Notes under the pieces: model-generated | The model's database searches: none | Told to the model about the DNA's origin: nothing | Seen by the model: only the letters and a program-made list of their open reading frames with translations | Source: Novibacillus thermophilus | Lineage (GTDB): Bacteria; Bacillota; Bacilli; Thermoactinomycetales; Novibacillaceae | NCBI RefSeq assembly: GCF_002005165.1 | Contig: NZ_CP019699.1 | Location: forward strand, 2,604,001 to 2,668,000 | DNA: 64,000 bases | Direction of reading: 5' to 3' | In this document: positions 7,638 through 16,414 of the stretch, piece after piece | Layout: every line of letters starts with the position of its first letter | How positions within the stretch are numbered: the stretch's first letter is position 1 | Position numbers and translations under genes: made by a program

Positions 7638-10316
7638 ATGTGTGAAACTAAAGTGGCGTATTCCCCTCACTTCCTGGTTCGAGTTGCCGGTCAGCCGGTG
7701 GAGCATTTAACGGACTTAACGTTTTCCAACACGCTGCACTGTGTGAACCAAATAAAAGAAGTCGAATCCGAATTAAAGGACGTAACCGAGAGAACGACTG
7801 CTTTGTTGTATGATTATATCAGACTGGAAAAAAATCAAGATCGAAAAAAAGCATTGATTAATTTCAAGCGTGACGTATACAATCACCGTCACGTCACCGC
7901 GCAAACCTTGAAAAAGATGACACAAAGCATGCCCGCTGAGCTAAAAGAAGCAATAGGGACTTGGCACTCCCTGTTAAACGACTGTGTTCGGTTGAATGAA
8001 ACAGTGCAAGATGTATTCGAGCGTGAGCTCGTTGAAAAAAGACACCGTTTAAGACAATTATTTTCGGAAGAGAGATTTATCAAAGGGATACAGCTGTCGA
8101 ACGAAATGCTCTACCGGCAGCTGAATAACTATCTCCGCCATGATTGGTTAGGGGACAAACTCACTAAAAAATTGCGGCATGCAGAGTTATCGTTGTTAAA
8201 CTACTTTAACCGAATGGTGTTTAAACCTACCCCTTTCAGCACTTTTACCGGACTGTGCCAAGGGGTGTTTACCGATGGTCCCAGCGTGATCCGCATTAGA
8301 CACTCCCATGAAAAGAGACACGTCAATGTCAATCTCGCTTACATCAAGCGCATTGAAAGAAAGGTGCTGGAGCTGGAAGACGTACGGCCCTCGTTACACG
8401 TCAGCTTGAATCCCACGTTTCGCATTGTGAACGACCACATTCTTTTTTTCAGGCGGGGTAAAGACGGGACGGCCCAAGCTTTTAATGATGAAACGTTTGT
8501 TAAAATCAAACTGACGTCACCTGTTAAAAAAGTGATCCAGGTCATTCAAGAAAAAAACGGGCCCATAACGGTACATGAATTGGTCCACGCATTGTGGAAA
8601 ACTTTAAAAAACACGTACTCGCTGGAGGAGTGCCGTGGCTTTGTTGAGAAACTGGAAAGCACTCAGCTGATCACTTTTTCATTTGGGATTGAGGAGCAGG
8701 CACGCGATTATTTGCATCAGTTCGTTTGCAAGCTCAAGACCCTCTCATCGCCCAAAATTGAAGACGTCGTGTCTCGGCTAGAAGAGGTTCACGACATTGT
8801 CCGCCGTTTTTCGCATGCCGACCATCAAAAAAGAGCGTACCTCTTGGCACAGGCTGAGAGAAATTTAAACCAGCTATATGACACTCTTCACATACCGTTC
8901 GATAAGCAACACCACTATGCGAAAGCCAAAGTGTTTGAAGATGTTTCGTATGACGAGTCCCGATTTCAACTTAACCGCGACGAATGGACAGGGTTTCTAG
9001 AGGATTTAAGCGTTTTACAGCAATTTATGCCGCTATTTGACGATCACGTTGTGGAAAAGATTGCCGCGAACCAATTTTTCAGACAGCGGTTCGGCGAAAA
9101 CAAACGAGTCAAACTTTTAGATTTTTACCGGGAATACAGCAGAATGACGCAAAGCGATTGGCAACAAATGTGGCACGAGATACAGCAACACAACGACACC
9201 TTCCAAAAGGTGAAGACGCTGAGGAAAGCGTTTTACGATTATGTATCGGATCTTCTAGATAAAACCCCTGCAGGACGTCCCCTTTACCTTGAGAAGAGGT
9301 GGATCAAGCAGTTGCTCGAGAAATTTCCCGATATTTTGAGAAATTGGTCCAGTTCCTCGTTTTACTGTCAGCTCGCGCGAAACGGCAATGCGACGCATCT
9401 CGTCTTAAATAAAGTCGGACCCGGATACGGAAAACACTATTCACGGTATTGTGATTTGTTTTTCGACGAAGCCGGCAATAATTCGTTTTTGCAGTCCATC
9501 CGAGAGAGTTACAAGGTGTTTGGAGCGCAAACAGTTTTTGCCGATTTAAATGCTGTTCTCGGCCTAAACATTAATTTGCACCCTAAAATTTTGGATTACG
9601 AGCTCACATATCCGGGCAGCTCCCCCAATCTGGAAACGAATCAAATCAACGTGAGCGATGTCTCTGTTTGCTACGACCGGGCAAAGCAGCGGTTAACACT
9701 GTACGCGGATAAACTCGCGAAATCGGTCGAACTCATCCCGATGGGTTTTTTATTTCCGATGTTAGCTCCGCCTTTTTACAAATTTTTGTCTTCGTTATCG
9801 TATTCAAACGGCGTCGAGCATTCATTTTGGGAAAAGTTTGACCGGGACCAACGAGGAGGTGCGTTTCGCTACTATCCGAGATTACTGTTCGGAAATGTCG
9901 TATTGGATCGAAGAACATGGAAAATACCGGTTGAAGCGATCCGGAGTACGTTTCGTAAAAGCGATTGGGAGTACTTCTGCCAAATTCAGGAACTCGTCGA
10001 TCAACATCGCCTTCCGTCTCACGTATTTGTCAAAGCACTGTCTTCGTTGGATGTATTTTCCGACGCGGACCGGAAAGCGGATTTAAAATCTTGGATCGAG
10101 GATGTGAAAAAAACAAGGCAGCGAAAACCTCAGTACGTCAATTTTCATAACTATTTTGACACAAAAATAATGGAGAAAATTGTTAAAGACGCGAGCGGTG
10201 ACATCACGTTTCAAGAAGTTTACCCAACCCCGGGCGATGCACTAGCCGGTGAAGACGGTCATTATGTGTCGGAATTTTTATTTGAAGTTCACAACCCGAG
10301 GAGTGACGAGACGTGA
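7638..10316 (+). CDS. tclK: LanB-type dehydratase, glutamylation subunit (TclK-like)
   Basis: 892 residues matching the N-terminal Lant_dehydr domain of split LanB dehydratases. The motif FNRMVFKPTPFSTFTGL near residue 195 corresponds to the conserved R/K-x-TPF signature. In thiopeptide pathways this subunit transfers glutamate from Glu-tRNA to core Ser/Thr hydroxyls, and the partner subunit eliminates it to leave dehydroalanine or dehydrobutyrine. ATG follows AAGGAGAG with good spacing. The stop codon overlaps the GTG start of the next gene (GTGA), so the two subunits are likely co-translated. Confidence 0.92.
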   Translation: MCETKVAYSPHFLVRVAGQPVEHLTDLTFSNTLHCVNQIKEVESELKDVTERTTALLYDYIRLEKNQDRKKALINFKRDVYNHRHVTAQTLKKMTQSMPAELKEAIGTWHSLLNDCVRLNETVQDVFERELVEKRHRLRQLFSEERFIKGIQLSNEMLYRQLNNYLRHDWLGDKLTKKLRHAELSLLNYFNRMVFKPTPFSTFTGLCQGVFTDGPSVIRIRHSHEKRHVNVNLAYIKRIERKVLELEDVRPSLHVSLNPTFRIVNDHILFFRRGKDGTAQAFNDETFVKIKLTSPVKKVIQVIQEKNGPITVHELVHALWKTLKNTYSLEECRGFVEKLESTQLITFSFGIEEQARDYLHQFVCKLKTLSSPKIEDVVSRLEEVHDIVRRFSHADHQKRAYLLAQAERNLNQLYDTLHIPFDKQHHYAKAKVFEDVSYDESRFQLNRDEWTGFLEDLSVLQQFMPLFDDHVVEKIAANQFFRQRFGENKRVKLLDFYREYSRMTQSDWQQMWHEIQQHNDTFQKVKTLRKAFYDYVSDLLDKTPAGRPLYLEKRWIKQLLEKFPDILRNWSSSSFYCQLARNGNATHLVLNKVGPGYGKHYSRYCDLFFDEAGNNSFLQSIRESYKVFGAQTVFADLNAVLGLNINLHPKILDYELTYPGSSPNLETNQINVSDVSVCYDRAKQRLTLYADKLAKSVELIPMGFLFPMLAPPFYKFLSSLSYSNGVEHSFWEKFDRDQRGGAFRYYPRLLFGNVVLDRRTWKIPVEAIRSTFRKSDWEYFCQIQELVDQHRLPSHVFVKALSSLDVFSDADRKADLKSWIEDVKKTRQRKPQYVNFHNYFDTKIMEKIVKDASGDITFQEVYPTPGDALAGEDGHYVSEFLFEVHNPRSDET

Positions 10317-11305
10317 ATGCCCGTGGAAAGTGGTTGAGTTACCTCATTTACTATTACGATGAGCAGGATCGGCTTTTAACGCAATGTATACGTCCGCTCG
10401 TTGATACATTAAAGTCCCGTGAATCGTTTGTACAGTATTTCTTCATCCGTTACTGGGAAGGAGGACCGCATATCCGTTTTCGAGTCCTTGCCCAAAACGG
10501 TGATGAAGCACTTGAAAACGTGATTGAAACGTGTATCCGAACGTACTTGGAAGTCGAACCGTCCACTTTGGATTTATCGGAACGGGTCATGAGAGAACAC
10601 TTCCTTAAATTCAGCCGGTTGGAGAATGTAGCCGTATCTTTTACCGTACAACCTAACAACAGTTTAAGGCGAAAGGAATACGAGCCTGAATATGACCGGT
10701 ACGGTGGAAGAGAGGGCACCATATGTTCCGAAGCACACTTTTTCCATTCAAGTGAACTCTGCCTCGGACTGTTGCGTGATATGAGAGAAAAAGGGCGGCA
10801 GAGGTTGACGGTCGCAATGGCGGTGACACTCACGATTCTAGAAGCATTTGGCATGGGCATAGAAGACTCGCTTACTATTCTGTCCAAGTATTCCCGAGTT
10901 TGGCAGCGGTACATCCCCCAGGACCCGCGTCAAGTACAGGACTACTTCGGACAAAAATACCGGGCCCAAAAGGACAAAATTGTAAACTACTTGCACCATT
11001 ACTTCCATGATAAATCGAAGATCATTCCGGAGGAGCTCCTCGCACCATGGATGGCACATCTTGACAACACGAACGAACAAATGACCCAATTGTACCGAAA
11101 CGGTCAGTTAACCTTTCAAGCCGAAGGGGATCAGTATCTGAAAGGACTGGAACACATCCCGAACTACAAGTTAATTCCCATCGTGATCAGCTACATCCAT
11201 ATGTCGAATAACAGGCTGGGCATACGCCCCGAACAGGAAGCTTACCTCGGTTTCTTGCTGTATAAAGGATTGTTGGAGATTGCAGATAAAATGCGTTTGG
11301 AGTAG
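10313..11305 (+). CDS. tclL: LanB-type dehydratase, elimination subunit (TclL-like)
   Basis: 330 residues of the thiopeptide-type bacteriocin biosynthesis (thiopep_ocin) family. The early stretch WLSYLIYYYDEQDRLL followed by FIRYWEGGPHIRFRV is the family hallmark, and EYDRYGGREG is also conserved. It catalyses removal of glutamate from glutamylated Ser/Thr, completing dehydration started by TclK. It begins at a GTG that overlaps the tclK stop by four bases. The next gene begins 8 bp downstream. Confidence 0.92.
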   Translation: MNARGKWLSYLIYYYDEQDRLLTQCIRPLVDTLKSRESFVQYFFIRYWEGGPHIRFRVLAQNGDEALENVIETCIRTYLEVEPSTLDLSERVMREHFLKFSRLENVAVSFTVQPNNSLRRKEYEPEYDRYGGREGTICSEAHFFHSSELCLGLLRDMREKGRQRLTVAMAVTLTILEAFGMGIEDSLTILSKYSRVWQRYIPQDPRQVQDYFGQKYRAQKDKIVNYLHHYFHDKSKIIPEELLAPWMAHLDNTNEQMTQLYRNGQLTFQAEGDQYLKGLEHIPNYKLIPIVISYIHMSNNRLGIRPEQEAYLGFLLYKGLLEIADKMRLE

Positions 11306-11313
11306 GTGGCCAT

Positions 11314-12294
11314 ATGATTGAAAACGCGTGGTATAAAATAGTGGTGACACTTGAAGACGAGGCGCAGGTAGACGATGTGATCTGTCGCGGTTTAAGACCA
11401 GTCGTGGCCGCTCACGGGCGCCAACTGTCGGAACATTTCTTCACCCGATCGTATGATGGCAGCCGGAACACCGTGGAATTTTATATCCATGCAGATGCGG
11501 ACGAAGCGCATTTTAAACAGATGTATGCCCATTTAGATAGCTGCTCAAAAGGCCAAGTCCGCTATGCCGGTGTCAGTCAATTTAATGAGACCGAACCCTT
11601 TTTCGGACGCATGGGCGATCTCTATTTAGCCAGGTACTACTGCCAAACGAACGACTTAGCCTTCCGCGTATTGGAAAAAGCGAACGGGGAATACCCGAAG
11701 AAATTGGATGCCGCATTAGACATGATGATCATAAGTGCAGATTGCGCTTACGACACGATTCAAAGGGGGTATCTGTCTTACTGTTCGCACGTGAACGGAT
11801 TTTTCACCCGGTGGAAAGACCCGCAAAAAATTGAAAAGACGTTTTCTGAAAAATACAAAAAAATAAGCCCTTATTTACACGCGAAGGTCACCCGCCTGTT
11901 GAAAAACGACGGGGGAGATGAGGCGTATATACAGTATCGACATGTGTTGTTATCGTTTAAGGAATCGCTCACGGAAGCTTTTCGTCAAGGCCAACTAACG
12001 GTCACCAACATAGAGAGCGGCGATGAAACCAGTCAAGGTTACCGGGACTTCCTGAAAAGGAGTCCGTTTCACCGCGAAATCGTGAATAACGACGCCTTTC
12101 TCCATTATATGAACCACGATCCCACTTTTTTGAGCGGAAGATTGCTGACGATCTTTACGTACTTGCTGTTGCGCCGCGTCGGGATCAAACATAAAGACAG
12201 GTACGCACTTTGCTATTACATCTACCGCACGGTTGAAGAGTTGTTTGATTTAAATTCACTGGATCTGATTAAATCCTTCGCAGAAAAAGGGTGA
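11314..12294 (+). CDS. tclM: Thiopeptide pyridine synthase (TclM-like)
   Basis: 326 residues, similar in size to the elimination subunit and sharing its overall layout: a start ENAWYKIVVTLEDEAQVDDV, then FGRMGDLYLARYY, and a C-terminal helix-rich part. Enzymes of this family perform the formal [4+2] cycloaddition between two dehydroalanines (core Ser1 and Ser10) to form the pyridine ring and release the leader peptide. Its place directly after the two dehydratase genes and before the dehydrogenase is the same as in the Bacillus cereus thiocillin cluster. A GGAGTAGGTGG ribosome site precedes the ATG. The assignment rests on order and size as well as sequence. Confidence 0.85.
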   Translation: MIENAWYKIVVTLEDEAQVDDVICRGLRPVVAAHGRQLSEHFFTRSYDGSRNTVEFYIHADADEAHFKQMYAHLDSCSKGQVRYAGVSQFNETEPFFGRMGDLYLARYYCQTNDLAFRVLEKANGEYPKKLDAALDMMIISADCAYDTIQRGYLSYCSHVNGFFTRWKDPQKIEKTFSEKYKKISPYLHAKVTRLLKNDGGDEAYIQYRHVLLSFKESLTEAFRQGQLTVTNIESGDETSQGYRDFLKRSPFHREIVNNDAFLHYMNHDPTFLSGRLLTIFTYLLLRRVGIKHKDRYALCYYIYRTVEELFDLNSLDLIKSFAEKG

Positions 12295-12299
12295 TTCCA

Positions 12300-13877
12300 A
12301 TGAAAACGTCTCAAGTGAGCTTTGACGTGAACTTATTCAACCTTCAATATCACCCCGAAAAAGTGACGCCAAAAGATTGGACAGTTAACAGTGAGGAGCA
12401 GCCGAGACCGTTTAAAACGTATCGAGGGTTGCCGTCTGTCCGTTTGGATCATCGCGTGCCGGACGCTTTGGGACCATTTGTCCGTTCGGAGCCCGGTTTG
12501 TTTGAGCGCCTCAGTGCTTTGTTGTGGCACTCTTACGGATTAACCACGATGAATTGGCTGACGAAAGCCAGCAAACCGGAAGAGGCCGATGCGAAATCAC
12601 TGACATTTTTCCGGCGCAATGTCGCGTCCGGCGGTGCTCTGTACCCGGCTGAAATCTATCTTTGCTTAAAAGGGTTTCAAGGATTAAGCGCGGGCGTCTA
12701 TCACTACGATCCGAAAGGGCACCGTTTGGTCCTTTTGCGAGAAGGCGACATGACCCAATATGTCCAAGAGGCGCTCGGGATAGAGTTTGAGGAAGTGGGG
12801 AGTTCTGTCTACCTGTTGTTAACCGTTCGGTTTTGCAAAAACTTCTTTAAATACCTCAACTTTTCTTACCGCTTGCACGGTTTGGACACAGGTGTTTTGG
12901 CTGGTCAACTGTTAACCCTTTTGAAGGCGTTGGGGATGCAAGCAACGGTGCACTACAACTTTGTCGATCAGGCCCTCCGCCACTTGTTGAATATCGACTC
13001 GCATGAAGAAACGGTTTACGCCGTGATCTCGGCAAACGCGGGGCAACGGCTGAAGTCGCGAGAAAACAAAAAAGAAACGGCTGATACTTTAGCGGACCGG
13101 TTGCCGCCGGTTGATACGCCGGTTTGCGAGGAAAATAGACGCGGCGACTATTCGATGATCGTGAATCTGAACAACCAAGCGGAATGCGAAACAGTTGAGT
13201 CGTTTAAACGATATAAGGACACACAAAACTTGCGAAGTGCCATCGACGGGCAGGCAACTGTCAGGTTAACGGAACGGAAGAAGCCAGTCGATTTGTTGCA
13301 GGCGTCTTTGGATCGAATTTCGCCGGGAGAACGTTTTAAGTTGAGTGAATTGCGTTTTGACACGTTGTCAAACATTTTGACCCATCACGGTTTAGATGGC
13401 ATTAAAAACGATGTGATTGTAAACAGAAATGTCACCGAGACGATACATGTCTTTTTTTACGCGCACCACGTCGAGGGGCTGGCCCAGGGGTATTACTATG
13501 TGGATCGTGAGTGTTCATCCGTCCGTTTAATGAAAAAAGGCGATTTATCTCCTTTGTTTCAACAGGGGCTTACGAGAAAAAACTTTAATTTGCACCAGGT
13601 TCCGCTCGTCATTCATTTGACATCGGCATTTTGCGAGTTTGTGTCCTCTGTCGGAACGAGAGGTTATCGCATTCTCCAAATGGAGGCGGGAATGCTTACG
13701 CAACAGAAGCAATTGTTTGCCGCTGGTTTTCATCTCGGCGCTCACCCCATGCTCAGCTATGATGCCGGATTTCTTGAGCGCGCCTTGGGCCTCGACGACT
13801 TGGAGCAAACCATTCTCATGCAAATCGCACTTGGCGAGTACAAGCCTTTACTCAGACTGGCCAATACATTATTTTAG
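12300..13877 (+). CDS. tclN: SagB-type FMN azoline dehydrogenase (TclN-like)
   Basis: About 525 residues with two nitroreductase-like halves. The first contains the FMN-site segment RRNVASGGALYPAEIYLCLKG (about residues 99-119) and the second, from about residue 330, is a more degenerate copy. It oxidises thiazolines to thiazoles with FMN. The frame opens at a GTG at 12291, but the ATG at 12300 sits at proper distance from AAAGGGTGA, which overlaps the tclM stop. An 11-bp gap separates it from the methyltransferase gene. Confidence 0.9.
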   Translation: MKTSQVSFDVNLFNLQYHPEKVTPKDWTVNSEEQPRPFKTYRGLPSVRLDHRVPDALGPFVRSEPGLFERLSALLWHSYGLTTMNWLTKASKPEEADAKSLTFFRRNVASGGALYPAEIYLCLKGFQGLSAGVYHYDPKGHRLVLLREGDMTQYVQEALGIEFEEVGSSVYLLLTVRFCKNFFKYLNFSYRLHGLDTGVLAGQLLTLLKALGMQATVHYNFVDQALRHLLNIDSHEETVYAVISANAGQRLKSRENKKETADTLADRLPPVDTPVCEENRRGDYSMIVNLNNQAECETVESFKRYKDTQNLRSAIDGQATVRLTERKKPVDLLQASLDRISPGERFKLSELRFDTLSNILTHHGLDGIKNDVIVNRNVTETIHVFFYAHHVEGLAQGYYYVDRECSSVRLMKKGDLSPLFQQGLTRKNFNLHQVPLVIHLTSAFCEFVSSVGTRGYRILQMEAGMLTQQKQLFAAGFHLGAHPMLSYDAGFLERALGLDDLEQTILMQIALGEYKPLLRLANTLF

Positions 13878-13888
13878 GGGAGATTCAA

Positions 13889-14599
13889 GTGAGAGTGCCT
13901 GATTCGGAAAGGGTCAAAAGTTTTTATGACGGGACAGCGGACAGGGTTTGGAGCTTTAGCCCGTCAAAAGATTACCATGTCGGTCTCTTTCACAGCGAAG
14001 ACGAACCGCTGGCTGTAGCGCAAACGAGAACGGTTATGTATATGGCGGACCGACTTGAACCGACAGAAGACGACGTACTGTTAGATGTGGGCTGCGGGAC
14101 CGGGAACGCCGCCCTGCAGATCGCACAGAAGTTTAAATGCAAAATCGTGGGAGTGAACATATCTGAAAAACAGTTAGCCATTGGAGAACAGTTGTTGTCG
14201 AACAGTCCAATGAAGACATGCGTTAAGCTGCTTAAAGCCGATGCTCATCACCTCCCTTTTAAACAAGGTGTTTTTACGGCTGGCTATGCTTTGGAAAGCT
14301 TGATGCACATGAATCGTAAACGCGTATTCCATCAAGTGTGTCACGTGTTGCGGCCTGGATCTCGATTTGTGCTTTGTGACTGGATTGTAAAAAAGCCACT
14401 GACCGCTGCTGAGGAACGAACCGTGAACCGATTGACAATGGGAAGTTACTTGAACATGGACCAGTACACGGCATTGATGGAGGATTGCGGCTTTGTGGAT
14501 GTAGCCGTGGATGACTGGACAAAGTTGGTGGAACCGACGTATACGCACTGGACAACCGTGACAGAAGAGATGGAACGGGACATCCCGAGGATTGGCTAG
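13889..14599 (+). CDS. SAM-dependent methyltransferase (TclO position)
   Basis: 236 residues. Motif I is LLDVGCGTGNAALQIA, followed by VGVNISEKQL and a GYALESLMHM motif, as in class I methyltransferases of the UbiE/SmtA type. It starts at GTG (13889) behind GGGGAGA. It sits where the thiocillin cluster has tclO, so O-methylation of a core residue (Thr8 in known thiocillins) is the likely job, but the site cannot be read from sequence. About 90 bp follow before the next start. Confidence 0.8.
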   Translation: MRVPDSERVKSFYDGTADRVWSFSPSKDYHVGLFHSEDEPLAVAQTRTVMYMADRLEPTEDDVLLDVGCGTGNAALQIAQKFKCKIVGVNISEKQLAIGEQLLSNSPMKTCVKLLKADAHHLPFKQGVFTAGYALESLMHMNRKRVFHQVCHVLRPGSRFVLCDWIVKKPLTAAEERTVNRLTMGSYLNMDQYTALMEDCGFVDVAVDDWTKLVEPTYTHWTTVTEEMERDIPRIG

Positions 14600-14686
14600 A
14601 TAAAATTAAAGATGCTTGTCAACGCCTTTCCGAGATAGCCGTGGAAAAACTAGGTTATGTTCAAGTGTACGGCAGGAGGGATCGGC

Positions 14687-15457
14687 TTGCGTGAACATGC
14701 AAAGGATGTGTTTCAACATAAAACAGTCTTCATCACTGGGGCAACCAGTGATATCGGTGCGGCCATCGCGGAGAGCTTTGCTGCCTTGGGAGCCGACTTG
14801 CTTTTATCCGATCACCCTGATTTGAAAAAACGGTTGAACGAGATGGCCGGGACATTTCAGCATGAATACGCCTCGCATTCAACTGTCCACCCCATCGATT
14901 TAAATTCAGTGGACGAGATTCAGGCAAACCTGTCAAGCGTTGAAAAGCCGATTGACATTTTAGTCAACTGTGCAGGGTTGAACACGTTTTTGCCTGCATT
15001 AAAGGTTGAAGAGGAAGTGTGGGATCAGATTTTAAACGTTAACTTGAAAAGCCTCTTTTTTGTGAGCAAGTTCGTTGCCGAGACGATGATCAAAAGCCGA
15101 ACTCCAGGGAAAATAGTGAACTTGGCCTCCCAACACGGGGTTGTCGCCAACGGTCTAAGAGCTCCGTATTGCGCGAGCAAAGCAGGGGTGATTCACCTTA
15201 CAAAAGTGTTGGCCCTGGAATGGTCCCAATACGATATTCTGGTGAATTGTGTGTCACCGACGTTTACGAAGACGTCGAAAAGCGAAACATTTTTGCAGCA
15301 TCCAAACGTACAGAAATCGTTTCTGCCCAAAATTCCTCTCAAAAGATTTGCTACGCCGAATGATATAACACGCGCTGTTTTATTTCTGTCGAGCCCGTTT
15401 AATACGATGATTACAGGCGAAAATATTCTGGTTGACGGCGGGTACACCATTCATTGA
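14687..15457 (+). CDS. Short-chain dehydrogenase of the thiopeptide cluster (first of two)
   Basis: 256 residues from the TTG at 14687, which has GGCAGGAGGG just upstream; an upstream in-frame ATG (14657) lacks this. Rossmann motif TGATSDIG, NAG-type ILVNCAGLN, and the catalytic YxxxK in APYCASKAG identify a classical SDR; the end ENILVDGGYTIH is FabG-like. In micrococcin synthesis two SDRs, TclP and TclS, respectively oxidise/decarboxylate the C-terminal Thr and reduce the resulting ketone. Gene order would make this one TclP, while its FabG-like character would suit the reductase TclS; I leave this open. Confidence 0.82.
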   Translation: MREHAKDVFQHKTVFITGATSDIGAAIAESFAALGADLLLSDHPDLKKRLNEMAGTFQHEYASHSTVHPIDLNSVDEIQANLSSVEKPIDILVNCAGLNTFLPALKVEEEVWDQILNVNLKSLFFVSKFVAETMIKSRTPGKIVNLASQHGVVANGLRAPYCASKAGVIHLTKVLALEWSQYDILVNCVSPTFTKTSKSETFLQHPNVQKSFLPKIPLKRFATPNDITRAVLFLSSPFNTMITGENILVDGGYTIH

Positions 15458-15484
15458 AGGAGAGGAAGTGACGAGGGACAGGAG

Positions 15485-16222
15485 GTGTTTGCGACGGTGC
15501 GAAAGAGAGTAGCGATCGTGACCGGTGCGAGCAGCGGAATCGGTTACGCGATTGCCGCCAAGCTGGCCGAACGGAGTGTAGCAGTTGTCGCGGCGGCAAG
15601 AGGGATGGTCGCCTTGGAAAAAGCAGCTTCACATATACAGGCGAAGGGCGGGGACGTTTTGCCCGTTCCGGCAGATGTGTCTCGCTTTCAGGATTTTCAA
15701 ATACTGTGCGAGAAAGCCGTTCAACATTATGGAACAATTGATATTCTCGTAAACAGTGCCGGAATTATGCCGTTATCGTTTCTGCGTAAAAGAAGAGTGG
15801 AAGAATGGCACGCGATGATCGATACGAACATTAAAGGCGTCACGAACGGCATCGCGGCCGTACTACCGCAAATGGAGAAGAAAAACGCCGGTTGCATTAT
15901 TAACATTTCTTCAACCGCTGCCTATGAGGTAATGCCGGGAGGAGCCGTATACAGCGCGACGAAGTATGCCGTCCGGGCCATAACGGAGGGACTGCGCAAG
16001 GAGCTGGAAATGAAGAAATCGAAAATAAAAACCATTCTGGTTTCACCCGGTCCTGTCGATACGAATTTAACTTCCACGATTCAGGATGAGGAAATACTGC
16101 AGTTTATGCAATCCTTTCCTGTGTGTAAAATTCATCCAAAACAAATAGCGGATACAGTTCTTTTTCTCCTTGACCAGCCGGAAAATGTGAATATCTCTGA
16201 AATTGTGATTCGGCCAATGTGA
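15485..16222 (+). CDS. Short-chain dehydrogenase of the thiopeptide cluster (second of two)
   Basis: About 245 residues. The motifs are TGASSGIG, NSAG at ILVNSAGIM, ISSTAAYE, and YSATKYAV (YxxxK). The closing NISEIVIRPM resembles the YdfG/serine-threonine 3-dehydrogenase branch of SDRs. That chemistry (oxidising a beta-hydroxyl next to a carboxylate, with loss of CO2) would fit formation of the C-terminal ketone from core Thr14, the role known for TclP; by gene order it would instead be TclS. The start is GTG 15485 (after GAGGG) or GTG 15497 (after AGGAGG). It is the last gene of the cluster. Confidence 0.82.
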   Translation: MFATVRKRVAIVTGASSGIGYAIAAKLAERSVAVVAAARGMVALEKAASHIQAKGGDVLPVPADVSRFQDFQILCEKAVQHYGTIDILVNSAGIMPLSFLRKRRVEEWHAMIDTNIKGVTNGIAAVLPQMEKKNAGCIINISSTAAYEVMPGGAVYSATKYAVRAITEGLRKELEMKKSKIKTILVSPGPVDTNLTSTIQDEEILQFMQSFPVCKIHPKQIADTVLFLLDQPENVNISEIVIRPM

Positions 16223-16360
16223 AAAAACGGAATATTTTGTGCGCGCCTTTTCAACAATAAGATTGGAACCGACCGTCTCAGCTTCCCGCTCCCAGTTATA
16301 ATAAGCGTTCCGACTGGTCTTCACACAGACAGGTTCGACTAAAAATACTTCTAACAAGCC

Positions 16361-16396
16361 AAGAGAGCTCACGGATGAACGGCCGGGAGCTCTCTT
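16361..16396. terminator. Stem-loop between the convergent thiopeptide cluster and S8 peptidase gene
   Basis: A perfect 10-bp stem AAGAGAGCTC / GAGCTCTCTT with a 16-nt loop lies between two convergent transcription units. There is little U-tract on either side, so terminator strength is uncertain. Confidence 0.55.
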
Positions 16397-16414
16397 GAAG
16401 CATCTACCGATATT

